Shown here piece by piece: positions 1-8,770 of a stretch of 17,500 nucleotides of DNA. This DNA is from Actinidia chinensis. Its lineage: Eukaryota; Streptophyta; Magnoliopsida; Ericales; Actinidiaceae. The notes under the pieces are model-generated. The model did not search any database. It saw only the letters and a list, made by a program, of their open reading frames with translations, and was not told where the DNA came from. Within the stretch, counting starts at the first letter, position 1, and every line of letters begins with the position of its first letter. Location: NCBI GenBank assembly GCA_009663005.1, contig CM018904.1:7720648-7738147 (forward strand), given 5' to 3'. The position numbers and the translations under genes were made by a program.

Positions 1-143
1 ACCTTGGTCGTTTCGCACAACCTTAATCTTCCTTACTAATTTATTTTCAACATCATTCTTATAAGAATAAATTTGTCCAAATCTTTGTCCTTGCTCTTTA
101 GCAAGTATACATACACGTCACTGAGGTTTTTAATGAAATACTT
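1..143 (-). pseudogene. Ty1/copia integrase core fragment, cut by window edge
   Basis: Reading the minus strand from 143 towards 1 gives KYFI, then a short degenerate stretch, then VYVYLLKSKDKDLDKF. After one frameshift (near 70) it continues with YKNDVENKLVRKIKVVRNDQG as far as the window edge. In copia integrases the segment after the first catalytic aspartate reads like this (a YFITFIDD-type block, a VYLLKSKDEA-type block, then a YKxxVENQLxxKIKxxRSDxGGE-type block), so the family call is strong. The usual FIDD aspartates are missing: the bases between KYFI and VYVY code for KNLSD, so the catalytic site is lost. Beyond 143 the similarity stops, so the piece is truncated at its N-terminal side. 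It is a dead relic. The remainder of the element would lie to the left of this window. Confidence 0.8.
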
Positions 144-299
144 ATTTGTATTGGTGTTTGACTACTTCGAATCATAAACATCAGTGTGTTTGGTACTTAT
201 TTCAACCACATGAAACGTAAACCATGTTAACTTTGCTTCAACACAGTCTCAGCACTTTTGATTTTCATCTTTTGCTGTGCATAGTAGACCATAGCATGT
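144..299. other. Unassigned spacer
   Basis: Between the integrase relic and the repeat copy at 300 I see no open frame, RNA gene or recognisable repeat. It could still be part of the truncated element. Confidence 0.3.
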
Positions 300-960
300 G
301 GCAAGCAACACACAATCGTGTATGTCGGTCTGAGTGAACAAGCTTCCACTGACCGATCACTTCAGGCCACCAAATACCAACCTATTCAAGCCATTCATAT
401 CCAACTAATCAGGCAAGCACATAATGTATTCTCCCTAGCAGATCAGACAAAACACAAGTAGGCGTCACAGTCAAAGCCGAGTAGACTACTCAGATGCCGA
501 TCATTTTATCCACAAATGTCAGCCGCGCACAGATTGTCTAGCCGAGCCTCTCACATAACACGATCAAAGTTCAAATGTGCCGGCTACTAAAGGCTACATT
601 CGATATTTTTAAAAGGTGATAATTATATTTTTTCTAAAATTCCGAACAAAGCCTGTTATTTCTCAAAATCGGGGTAAAATCTATAATTACCAATCTAGTA
701 GACCTTTATTATTTGTCAAACTTTAGGTCATTCTGTAATTTTTTCAAAAATTTGATTAAAATTGGAATTATCACTTGTAGAAACCACCATATAATCACTT
801 TTGATAATAAGATAACAATCATATTAATCCAACATTGTAAGTCACCCTATCGCATGTTTGAGATATATAAACATCTCTCTTTTCACATACACATAAAATA
901 TGTAAATTTTTAAAATAACTAGAATGAAAAGATTTTCAATAGGATTTAAAATTATCCATA
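300..960. repeat. Diverged dispersed repeat, copy 1, with AT-rich degenerate tail
   Basis: This block is moderately GC-rich up to about 600 (words such as CCGATCA and GTCAGCCGCGCAC at 518-530). It then changes abruptly into AT-rich units built on the pattern of a G run, TAAAA, CTATAATT and TTTCTAAAAAT (about 605-790). The same order, GC-rich part with GTCAGCCGCGCAC followed by the AT-rich units, recurs at 985-1430. By eye it resembles untranslated leader or LTR DNA of plant LTR retrotransposons, but no PBS, PPT or coding domain is attached. Function unknown. Confidence 0.45.
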
Positions 961-984
961 TTGTAGAAAATATTCATTCACCAC

Positions 985-1430
985 AAATGGTATAACACCC
1001 GCTACACTCACGCTCCAAGGGCAACACCCTTAGCGGAGATTGACTTTCGAAACCTAAACGGTATGCTCAGGCAAGTCCCAATCGATTGAGGAAAACGTCC
1101 AACCGATCCAACATAAACAGAGATCTCAAACCTCCTTGTTCAACAAGGTCAACCGTGCATGACTACCTAAGATCGTAGCCTATCAACTCAACATTAACCG
1201 ATCAGGTCAGCCGCGCACGACTGACCATGGGCTCAAAGTCGTAAAATTTTAAATTTAGGGGTAAAAACTATAATTTCTAAAAATCTGGGTTAAAATCTGT
1301 AAGTTTTTCAAACTGGATACATATATAATTTTTCCGAAAATCAAGGATCAATCTAAATTACAATAAGATTGTGTCTAATTGTAATTTTCTGAAAATCTAG
1401 TATGGGGGCCGCTGCTCACACTCATAGTCA
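985..1430. repeat. Diverged dispersed repeat, copy 2, with AT-rich degenerate tail
   Basis: This is the second copy of the block at 300-960. GTCAGCCGCGCAC at 1206-1218 lies exactly 688 bases after its counterpart. It is followed by GGGGTAAAAACTATAATTTC (1258-1277) and a further unit near 1288-1310. The words GACCAAC and ACCGATC occur several times in this block. The two copies are clearly diverged, so this is an old duplication or two insertions of one family. No coding potential was recognised. Confidence 0.45.
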
Positions 1431-2517
1431 TGCCACCATACGTGAGGCCCAGTGTTAAATGTAGTTCGACTCACGATCCGATTGAGAAGTCATCGATGTG
1501 TGTGTGTATATATTTTTAGAAACTAAAAACTGTGCAGATAACCCTTTTACAGTATGGGACTCCACAAATTACAACCAAAATCTGAATATATTTTGCGAAT
1601 CTCTGTAATTTCGACGCAACGATGCTCATGGATTCGTGGGAGGGCCCAATTGATGTATGGCTTATGGTAAAACACCAAGGTATTTGTGAAAGTTCTAAAG
1701 ATCCAAAACATAGCATTCAAGGTTTGATGCTGATTTTAGATGCAGCATAGCACATCAGTGGAAGGATGGTGATTAGATGATGACATAAATCTAAAACCCC
1801 AATAACATAAGATTGGTTTGGATGATGCTTGGCCACGTCGGTCTGTTTTCACAAAACTCTAACATATGATAAATTAATTTTATTTTTTTTAATACAGAAA
1901 CTCAAAAGTTTTCGGGAAAATCAAAACACAATTTTTTTTTTAAACTGAAATCTGTTGTCTGTAACAGAAATCAGAAAGCCAAATTGTATATTTTTTTCAA
2001 ATAAATTGATTCTAAAATAAAATTATTACAACGCCATAGATCCATGGTTCACCATGGTATCAAAACTGTATAGTCCCATTCCGGCATCTCAAACGTTAGC
2101 CACCCAAACAAACATTTTTTCAATAATTGAATTGCGAGATCAAATCTTTTCTTAAGTTTTTTTAGAAAAAAAAAATTACGGCAATACAACATTTCAAAGA
2201 ATAATTTTCATGATCACAATAATATACCAGTAAAGTGAATTTATAGAAAATAAATGCAAAAAATAATTAAAAGAGATATAAATATATTTAGGCCGAGTCT
2301 TGCAACGCAGTCGCCTTAAGAAAGATTCGCCGCCTACCGAGGGTATTGTATGTTGTCAGCGACTTCTTCTTCCGAGGTTTCTAATTTATCTCTACAAGTG
2401 AAAGACGGGTCTGACGCACAACTTCATTCATACCAAAATTCCGACACTCCAACACAACCCTAATTAACCTCTCTTTCCTCATCACGTCACCACAGATCGA
2501 AACATCCTCTCTTCACT
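1431..2517. other. Non-coding AT-rich stretch, nothing recognised
   Basis: The stretch contains poly-A and poly-T runs (for example 1930-1941 and 2165-2175). One less AT-rich patch (about 2290-2530, with CT-rich runs) could be a promoter or 5' untranslated region of an old gene, but I cannot attach it to any product. No ORF here resembles a known protein. Confidence 0.5.
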
Positions 2518-3174
2518 TCACGGCCGAGGATTGATTTTCTCTTTCTTGTGTGTGCTGGTTGTGATACTCTCTGTAATCACAGGTTTTGTAAAGGTTTTGA
2601 GTGGAGTTTCTTGATGGGGGTTTCCGGTGGTGCGTGGAGGAGCTCTGTTGGTTGTTGAGGAATGAATCCTTGTGATTGGGACTTCAAATACTGAGTTCGA
2701 TGGTTGATATTTTGGTGGCGAAAAGCAACTGTGAGTTCTGATTTTTCGGTGTTCAAGTTCAATGATGAGTTCTAAGCAGTTATTTGATGTACAATGGTTA
2801 CTGAACAAATTATTACCCATGTTTCCGCTACTTGGTGAGTCTTGTTCTTCCATGGAACGGTGGTTATGGTGGTGGCTGGGGAGGTGGGATGATGTGGAGA
2901 GGTGGTTACTGAACAAATTATTATCCATGTTTCCGCTACTTGGTGAGTCTTGTTCTTCCATGGAACGGTGGTTATGGTGGTGGCTGGGGAGGTGGGATGA
3001 TGTGGAGAGGTGGTTACTGAACAAATTATTACCCATGTTTCCGCTACTTGGTGAGTCTTGTTCTTCCATGGAACGGTGGTTATGGTGGTGGCTGGGGAGG
3101 TGGGATGATGTGGAGAGGTGGGCGGGTGTGCTAAAAAATGGTTGTGCTATGGGTAGAATCAATGACGGACGCAA
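2518..3174 (-). CDS. Open frame of 218 codons spanning the tandem repeats; doubtful gene
   Basis: On the minus strand an uninterrupted frame runs from an ATG at 3174 to a stop at 2518. It encodes a protein rich in Ser, His, Asn and Pro. Residues about 20-127 consist of three 36-residue repeats with HLPSHHHNH, MEEQDSPSSGN and NNLFSNH. The rest is basic and proline/threonine-rich (for example NRAPPRTTGNPHQETP). I recognise no domain, signal peptide or membrane segment. Low-complexity His/Ser/Asn tracts are common in plant transcription factors, but there is no DNA-binding domain to support that. The first five codons lie inside the MITE at 3160-3356, so the start codon would have been supplied by a transposon. 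The 108-base unit keeps frame on both strands, so the openness may be a by-product of the repeat. The plus-strand reading (139 codons from 2762) is Trp/Leu-rich and even less natural. Introns cannot be excluded. Confidence 0.2.
   Translation of the reverse strand: MRPSLILPIAQPFFSTPAHLSTSSHLPSHHHNHRSMEEQDSPSSGNMGNNLFSNHLSTSSHLPSHHHNHRSMEEQDSPSSGNMDNNLFSNHLSTSSHLPSHHHNHRSMEEQDSPSSGNMGNNLFSNHCTSNNCLELIIELEHRKIRTHSCFSPPKYQPSNSVFEVPITRIHSSTTNRAPPRTTGNPHQETPLKTFTKPVITESITTSTHKKEKINPRP
2793..3116. repeat. Three 108-bp tandem repeats (minisatellite)
   Basis: Three head-to-tail units of 108 bases begin near 2793, 2901 and 3009, each opening with (GG)TGGTTACTGAACAAATT. Copies 1 and 3 look identical over their shared length. 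Copy 2 differs by a T for C (TTATCC instead of TTACCC near 2920). The unit length is a multiple of three, so both strands stay open through all copies. The near identity implies recent amplification, recent homogenisation, or an assembly duplication. Confidence 0.95.
3152..3159. repeat. Left 8-bp target-site duplication of the MITE
   Basis: GGTAGAAT here matches GGTAAAAT at 3357-3364 in 7 of 8 positions. The length is typical for hAT transposition. Confidence 0.7.
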
Positions 3175-3356
3175 TGTTTAGGGGAGCAAATTATACATTT
3201 TCAATAGATATTTTGGTAAAAACTTTTAGGAGGTCACTTCAATAGACCAATAGCAAAATAGATAAAATTAATAAAAAAAAAAATATAAAAAATAATTTTA
3301 TTTTTTTTCCAAATGTTTGGGGGCCGTACCCCTGCCTGCTTCCAGGACTGCCACTA
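3160..3356. mobile_element. hAT-like MITE, 197 bp
   Basis: The left end begins CAATGACGGACGCA and the right end, read inward on the other strand, begins TAGTGGCAGTCCTGGA. Both fit the YARNG rule for hAT termini and resemble the CAGTGGCGGA-type ends common in plant hAT elements. Internal subterminal pieces (TTTAGGGGAGCAAATT, and AAATGTTTGGGGGCC near the right end) also mirror each other. The element is flanked by GGTAGAAT (3152-3159) and GGTAAAAT (3357-3364), an 8-bp direct repeat with one mismatch, as expected for hAT insertion. It encodes no transposase and would need one supplied in trans. Confidence 0.75.
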
Positions 3357-3364
3357 GGTAAAAT
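3357..3364. repeat. Right 8-bp target-site duplication of the MITE
   Basis: GGTAAAAT is the right-hand partner of GGTAGAAT at 3152-3159. A single transition separates them, which agrees with an old but not ancient insertion. Confidence 0.7.
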
Positions 3365-4371
3365 CGCAATAAAATTTCTTTTTTTGGGTTTATACTGAGA
3401 CCAAATTGATTTGCATTTAAAAGCTCCCAAAAGAGAGGTCTGTCTTGCCACAAATCGTGTTCCGCCCTATTGTACTGTCTCTAACACAATTAAAGCCACA
3501 AGATTGGAAAGATTTCTTAAGAGAGAGACAATCTTGCACAACCATGGAAATATCAAGGGGCACTGGTTTCACTGAGTAGCAGCTTTTGATAATACCTTCA
3601 TCATATTGAATTAAAACATAGTAATTTTAAATATTTTCTTTATATTCGTCAAATTATTTATAACCACTTGTAAATGATGATTTTGTAAAACTGCAAGTTT
3701 TATACTTTCACTTTTAAAATTAAACAAGCATTTTAGGATATTTCACACTAAAAAGATGAACAAAATAAAATGAGACGAAGGTAGTACTAGACACTTGTTA
3801 CAAATGAAAATTTCATTCTCAAAAGTAATAAACATCTGTTGAAAATATTCTAAATAATAAAATTATTTTTCTACCAATTTAAGATTTCGAATGAGTTGGT
3901 GGTTTGGCCTTTAGAGTACATATACTAAGTTTGGGTGGTTTACCCTAGTAATGTGCTACAAGTCCCTTTTTAATTTTTTGTAAAACGATAAAACAGCTTT
4001 CATTACTTAGGAAGAAGCATTACAAGATATAATAATTTCTCTAACGGAGGAAAAATCCATCAAAGAGGGTAGAAGGCACCCTATGACAGACTCTACGAGT
4101 GCTCACAGCTCTACAAATCACACACCAAATTTTAATCTGACAGAAATTGGGTCACTAGATACAATCAAATCCAAAAACAAACAACTCCCACAAAAGGGAG
4201 ATTTATATTTCTAGAGAAAATAAAAGAATTTTTTTTTTTTGTCTCTGGTATACCTTAAGAGCCAGATCTGATGGCATTGTGTCCAGTGAACAGTAGTCAC
4301 AAGGTAATACTGACGGAAAAGACAAAATGTGGGAAAGGATAGAGACATCGAAGGAAAATGATATATCAGAT
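3365..4371. other. AT-rich non-coding DNA
   Basis: No gene is visible. On the minus strand, 4210 down to 3975 reads like the 3' tail of a plant transcript or LINE (a TTGTAATGCTTCTTC-type stretch followed by an A-rich end), but no coding match could be made, so this is only a hint. Confidence 0.35.
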
Positions 4372-4414
4372 GGAGAGGAGGAGGAGGAGGAGGAGGGGGA
4401 GGGGGAGGGGAGGG
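4372..4414. repeat. GGA microsatellite grading into G-rich runs
   Basis: A run of GGA/GAG triplets (about 4372-4395) passes into GGGGGAGGGGGAGGGGAGGG. It is immediately followed by GTTGCCCCCTTCGCCGCTAC. The several runs of three or more G make it a possible G-quadruplex former. Confidence 0.9.
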
Positions 4415-6726
4415 TTGCCCCCTTCGCCGCTACTGAAAAAAGGCTCCTAAAAAGACAGGCTAATATGGGACAAGTCTAACACACTTTTTAAGGGAATAAA
4501 TTTATTTTGAATATTCATTAAAAGAGTAAGAGCCCAACCATAAACTTTTTATTGATTTCATTAATCACACATTTACCAAATTATCCGACTGTTGGCAAAA
4601 TTTCACCAGCTTTTTAGGATTTTTTTTTTATAGTAAAATTATCTATGTTTTGTCAATCTTATTCATTTACAAGTGTATGAGCTTAGACTACCATGTCTTT
4701 GAAAAAGCTTACACTAACCTACATGTATTTGAAAAATTCATAAAATATATTAAAATAAAAAAAAGCTGAATACACTAGTCATTGCCAAACTAGGAACTGT
4801 GATATTGCTTACCACACAAAAATAAAACTATTATATTATTTTTCAAAGATCTTTCTTGATTTTAAAATATTAATTAATACGTGGGTGCGTAGGTGGGTGG
4901 GTGCAGCACAATTGGAGGCATTGCACAAGTGTATCAGACTTTACGATGGAATGTGGGTGGAATTGAGCCGCCCATACATTTTCAACACTTCCAAACCACA
5001 TCTATAAAATAAATAAAATAAATTTTACTGAGATTTTTTAAAATTTCTGACAAATACAGATATTTTTTATGTGATTTTTGAAATATCATGATTTCTGTTA
5101 CTTTTAAAACTATTACGACCATTCTCCATTTGCCATTAATTTAGCTTAATAACATTAATTTTTGACAAAAATAACAAAAAATACCCTTATATACGGTTGC
5201 CTTTTTTCTTTTCTCAATGCATCCATTAAATAGATAAAACTTCTTATTTCTTAGTACATTCCCATTAATTTTTTTTACAAGACCAATTATTTTTTTTCAA
5301 TTTATTATTTTTTCTTCAATTAATTCAAATTCGGTTCATTTATCTTATTTTTTGATACTTCTAAAAGATAAAAAAATAAATTAATTGATTAGAAGATAAG
5401 GTCACTAGGTTTTTTTTTGGTCAATAGTAAAATTTTCTATTTTGTTAGTATTCGTATTCTATAATAAAGATAATTGTCTTTTAAAATTTTTAATCAAATA
5501 CTAGAAAATAAAATGCTCAATAAAAATTACTAAGTTTTTTTAAAAGTAAAATGTTTGAAATCATGGCGGTGACACAAAGAACAATCTAAAGGTAAATTTA
5601 TATGGCGGATTTCCTAAAAGGAAAAAAAAGAACGAAGATAACCCATATTTATTTTAATTGGTAGACTAAAAAATAAAAAAGTGAGTTTTAATGGCCACTT
5701 TTGTATTTTTTACCTACAAATTGCGCGATTTGAGCTCAAATTGACAGGATTGAATGTTAATAGGTAGTTTCAAAATAAAGAAATAATTGATATTTTAAAA
5801 AACTACGTGATAGACACAGTATTTGTAAGAAACTTGAGAGAGAATGTCAGTGATAATTTTCCCAATAAAATAAAAAACACCCAAAACAATCTTCTAGAGA
5901 GAGATGGGGGAGATATTGAGTGAAACAGATTGGTTTACGCAGCTTTTTACAAAAAAAAAATCATCCACTAGTAGTGGCGCTTACTAATGGATCCACCTCT
6001 GCCGTCTCCCAACACGATGGTTAATGACTCTCTCCGCCCAAAAAAACAAAATACAAAATAAAATGCTACTACTATATGTTATGGAATTTTATTATAATTT
6101 ATATGGTTCAGGATTTTTACGCTCTTATTTTCTTCAAATGCACTTATGGTTGGGTTTTGTCTAGATAAAATTACAAAAATGTTCTAATATTTTATAATAT
6201 GACAATTACGTTTGCTCAGAGGTTTTAAGTGAGCATAAGATAATTTACTTACAAAAGGCTGAAAATGACATTTATTGGAGAACTAAGAGAGTTAAGAGAG
6301 TGAAAAATCACTATAATTTTTTATATCATTAATGAATGCTTGTTGATGAGTTCATGTTAGAAAATATTATATTAATTGGCTAAAGTTTAGGGTTTTGAAG
6401 TTACAACAAAGTTTGTGATTTGTGGACCCACTCTAAACTCGCATTGGTGTCAGAATGGTTCTAAATCGTTCATTCAACAAGACTTACAAAAAAGATAAAG
6501 TAAAAAATTTTAGGTCATCAAGTACATTTGTCTTACAAAAATTGACGACCGAACTCTGAAAAACACACCACTACTAAAAAAAAATCACGCAAGTCATCTA
6601 GACAAAAATGATTAGATCAAGGAATACTGGATTCGATCAACCTAATATTTTGCCTTATTAATTTATCGCGGAGCTTTGGCAAAAATAATTGGGTTGATCA
6701 ACCACGTAGATCAAAAGTTCAAATTT
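4415..6726. other. AT-rich intergenic DNA, nothing recognised
   Basis: The stretch is very AT-rich with many homopolymer A and T runs, and there is no ORF of note. Minor local features are a G/T-rich patch (4881-4904), a perfect CCACTAGTAGTGG palindrome (5965-5977) and CACTACTAAAAAAAAATC (6568-6585), which superficially resembles a CACTA-transposon end. None was supported by a partner end. Confidence 0.5.
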
Positions 6727-6731
6727 AGAAC
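6727..6731. repeat. 5' target-site duplication of the plus-strand copia element
   Basis: AGAAC lies directly before the 5' LTR and pairs with AGAAT (12222-12226) directly after the 3' LTR. The 5-bp length is typical of copia integrase, with one mismatch. Confidence 0.7.
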
Positions 6732-6910
6732 TGTTGGAATTAAGAGATTTGTTCCTAATTTAATTAGGAAACTTTCTAATTATTTATATATAATGGTTCA
6801 TATGGACTATTGGTTAATTAGGAAGATTCTTATTAGTTTTCCTTATTTAGTTGAGGTATAGTAATATGAGGTGGTGTGACTAATAATATTCAAACTTTCT
6901 AATTTCTTCT
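6732..6910 (+). repeat. 5' LTR of plus-strand copia element (179 bp)
   Basis: It starts TGTTGGAATTAAGAG and ends TTTCTAATTTCTTCT, so the canonical terminal CA has become CT (shared with the other LTR). The sequence aligns along its length with 12045-12221. It holds a perfect 19-base palindrome (TTCCTAATT T AATTAGGAA, 6752-6770). I see no convincing TATA box, though TATTTATATATAATGG (6781-6796) is AT-rich enough to serve as one. LTRs of 150-200 bp are short but known in plant copia. Confidence 0.9.
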
Positions 6911-6924
6911 TGGTAATCAGAGCC
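6911..6924 (+). promoter_or_regulatory. Primer-binding site for initiator tRNA-Met
   Basis: TGGTAATCAGAGCC lies immediately after the 5' LTR. The canonical plant copia site, complementary to the 3' end of initiator tRNA-Met, is TGGTATCAGAGCC, so this copy has one extra A. The site would prime minus-strand cDNA synthesis; the extra base should weaken pairing. Confidence 0.85.
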
Positions 6925-7503
6925 ATATAATCCTAGCCTTTAATCTGCCTCTACAGCAGCCCAAACCCTAAACCCAATAAGCACCAACGCAGCCACCACC
7001 TTCAGCCTCCTGCGGGCACCTTGGAAGCCACACTTCAGCTCCTGCGCAGCCTTGAACAGCCTCATGCGCGCCGTGGGACAGCCACCAACCCCCTTGCAGC
7101 CCTGCGCAACTAGACAGCCTCCAACCCAGCCTCCTGGCAGCCTCTGTGCAGCCACTTTGCGCCCCCACCGACCCCCACCAGCCTCCAAAACACCACACCC
7201 CAGTCTCTTACGCAGCCTTTGGCAGCCCTGCCTGCGCAGCCACCATCCAACCACCAACCACACCCCTGTGCAGACCCCCACCAGCCTCTGCGCAGCCTCT
7301 GTGCACACAACCGCCAGGAGCCCTTGGCAAGCCCCCACCTGCGCAGCACCCGCCGCTGTGTTGCACAGCCCTGTGGCATTCCAGCCAAACGCTACCAGCA
7401 GCACCTGCTCCTGCCGTGCCAGCCTAGCTTGCACTCACGGCCCCACCGGCCAACCCATACCAGCTCACTGTGCCGCCTAGTCCACCTTTAAGCCTAGCCC
7501 TAG
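6925..7503 (+). repeat. C-rich leader with irregular CAGCC repeats
   Basis: Between the primer-binding site and gag lies about 550 bases very rich in C. It is built from more than a dozen irregular GCAGCC/CAGCC words separated by CTCTGC, CCCACC and CCAACC. Composition contrasts sharply with the AT-rich surroundings. Overlapping open frames here (for example 7052-7480, Pro/Ala/Cys-rich) result from low complexity and show no gag motif, so I do not call them genes. In an LTR element this position corresponds to the 5' untranslated leader, where packaging and dimerisation signals would be expected. Function is not shown. Confidence 0.8.
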
Positions 7504-8460
7504 ATGATGTCCAAAAAAAGAGTAAAAATGTTATGCATTAATTACGAATTGGTTCTTAGTATTGGATGGCTGGACTCATCAAAGAGGTTGCCCCAGCCCA
7601 TATGGTATAGTTTCAAACCCAGTCTTGTTTCTCTTTCTCCTTCTCAACCAGCTCAACGTTTTGCACGAGTGTATGTTGAATGGAGGAAAGAACTTTCATG
7701 CCTGGTCTCGTTCGTTTCAACTTTACCTTGGTGAAAGCGCAAGACCCATTGATTCTGGGAAAGGAACCAAAAAAATGCTGAATCTGATCTAAAGTTGATG
7801 AGTGGTTTCAGATAAACGGTATCTCTTGGGTTGGATGTTCATAGAGGAGGATCGAGTCTATCACAGTTATGTACCATGATTACCGTCATGGGTGTGGACT
7901 GCGTGACCCCGATGTATGCCCATGCCCCGCAATGAGTCCCGAATTTTGAGCTCTACCGAGAGGTCTCTCATGCCTCTCAAACATCCCTTAGTTAGAACTT
8001 TGTGCTGATTTTTTTTGGGTATCTTTCGCAGAAGTAGCTGGGGAGGAATGAGCCCCAGTATGAGCATCGTTGATTTACCCTAGTGAGGGAGCAGTAGAGT
8101 CCAAACGCCTTGATCGTCGACATACATGTAGTTTTTGATGGGTTTAAATCTGAGTGAGGCTCTTCGCAACCCTTCAGATTTTAAAAAAATCACCCTGCCT
8201 CCTTATATGAGGTTTGATAGTGTTGATGGGATGAGAGGAGGCGTCGTCTTTTTCCGGCTTTACAATCTCATTTCACACCTGAGCCCTCTCTCTATTGTTC
8301 CAGCCCAGAGGACCTTTGCCGCTGCCTCAGGGACTCACCTATATCTGTCAGAGCCATTGTCGCAAGCCCCCCCCCCCGGATCTGATTGATCGTTGTTGGG
8401 TTCTCCATCTGAGTTGAAGCAGTCCCCCAGTTTTTTTTTTTAGTTTTCCCGGCCCCAGGG
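7504..8460 (+). pseudogene. copia gag remnant with broken zinc knuckle
   Basis: Pieces in different frames together follow the layout of a plant copia capsid protein. LNGGKNFHAWSRSFQLYLG (about 7676-7732) corresponds to the N-terminal NYxxWSRSFxLYL-type block. A FELYREVSHASQ block sits near 7939-7974, RLDRRHTCSF near 8107-8136 and MGLNLSEALRNPSDF at 8138-8182 (one base lost between the last two). The nucleocapsid end, around 8340-8400, reads CQ, then HCRKP, then LIDRCWVLH. This is a CX2CX4HX4C knuckle in which the histidine position is swallowed by a run of 11 C (8367-8377). Gag would form the cytoplasmic virus-like particle and bind the RNA. The start near 7504 (ATGATG) is a guess. Many stops make it untranslatable. 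Confidence 0.85.
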
Positions 8461-8699
8461 GGTTTGTGGTCGTTGGGGCCCGCCTGGACGCAGTTGGGGG
8501 GCGATGGTTAGAGCACTCCTCGGACTGGCGCGTTTGTTGTAGAAGTGGGAATCCATACCTGCTAATTTACCCGATTTCAAACAACTTCAGCTTCAGATTG
8601 CTCAGTTGCAGTCACACTGGGATTAGCTATGCTCCCAAGGTCCCCTGGCCCACAGCAGTTTTCTCGTTGCAGAGACTCCTATCGCTCTTTCATGGTAAG

Positions 8700-8770
8700 T
8701 TCAGGTCACCCACTTGGATTTTGGATTCTGAACAATAATCATATGGACTGGTGAGCTTGCTACCTTTACC
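8700..8770 (+). pseudogene. copia protease active-site remnant
   Basis: TWILDS is readable at 8712-8729, followed in another frame by bases matching NNHM (AATAATCATATG at 8734-8745). In plant copia elements this block is a WxLDSGAxxHMT-type motif and carries the catalytic aspartate of the aspartic protease that cleaves the polyprotein. The glycine and alanine of DSGA are lost: the frame runs into EQ-stop. Weaker protease and linker similarity continues to about 8990. Confidence 0.75.

Noticed and set aside
713..913. 66-codon plus-strand frame
   Set aside because: AT-rich random frame inside the degenerate repeat block, with no recognisable motif.
2762..3181. 139-codon plus-strand frame over the tandem repeats (Trp/Leu-rich)
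   Set aside because: Its composition (WLWWWLGRW) is unnatural, it is the antisense of the other frame, and its openness follows from the 108-base repeat unit.
3239..3451. 70-codon minus-strand frame ending in a hydrophobic stretch
   Set aside because: It overlaps the MITE and a poly-A/poly-T region; the hydrophobic tail comes from T-rich low complexity.
4415..4440. GTTGCCCCCTTCGCCGCTACTG, resembling the right end of the hAT-like MITE
   Set aside because: No matching left end or 8-bp duplication could be located; only a partial resemblance.
5965..5977. CCACTAGTAGTGG perfect palindrome
   Set aside because: Isolated, short, and not linked to any element or gene; probably chance.
6568..6585. 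CACTACTAAAAAAAAATC as a possible CACTA-transposon end
   Set aside because: No inverted partner (T run followed by AGTAGTG) and no 3-bp duplication were found at a sensible distance.
7052..7480. 142-codon Pro/Ala/Cys-rich frame and overlapping frames on both strands in the plus-strand element leader
   Set aside because: All six frames tend to be open because of the CAGCC-type composition; there is no gag motif, and the position is the untranslated leader.
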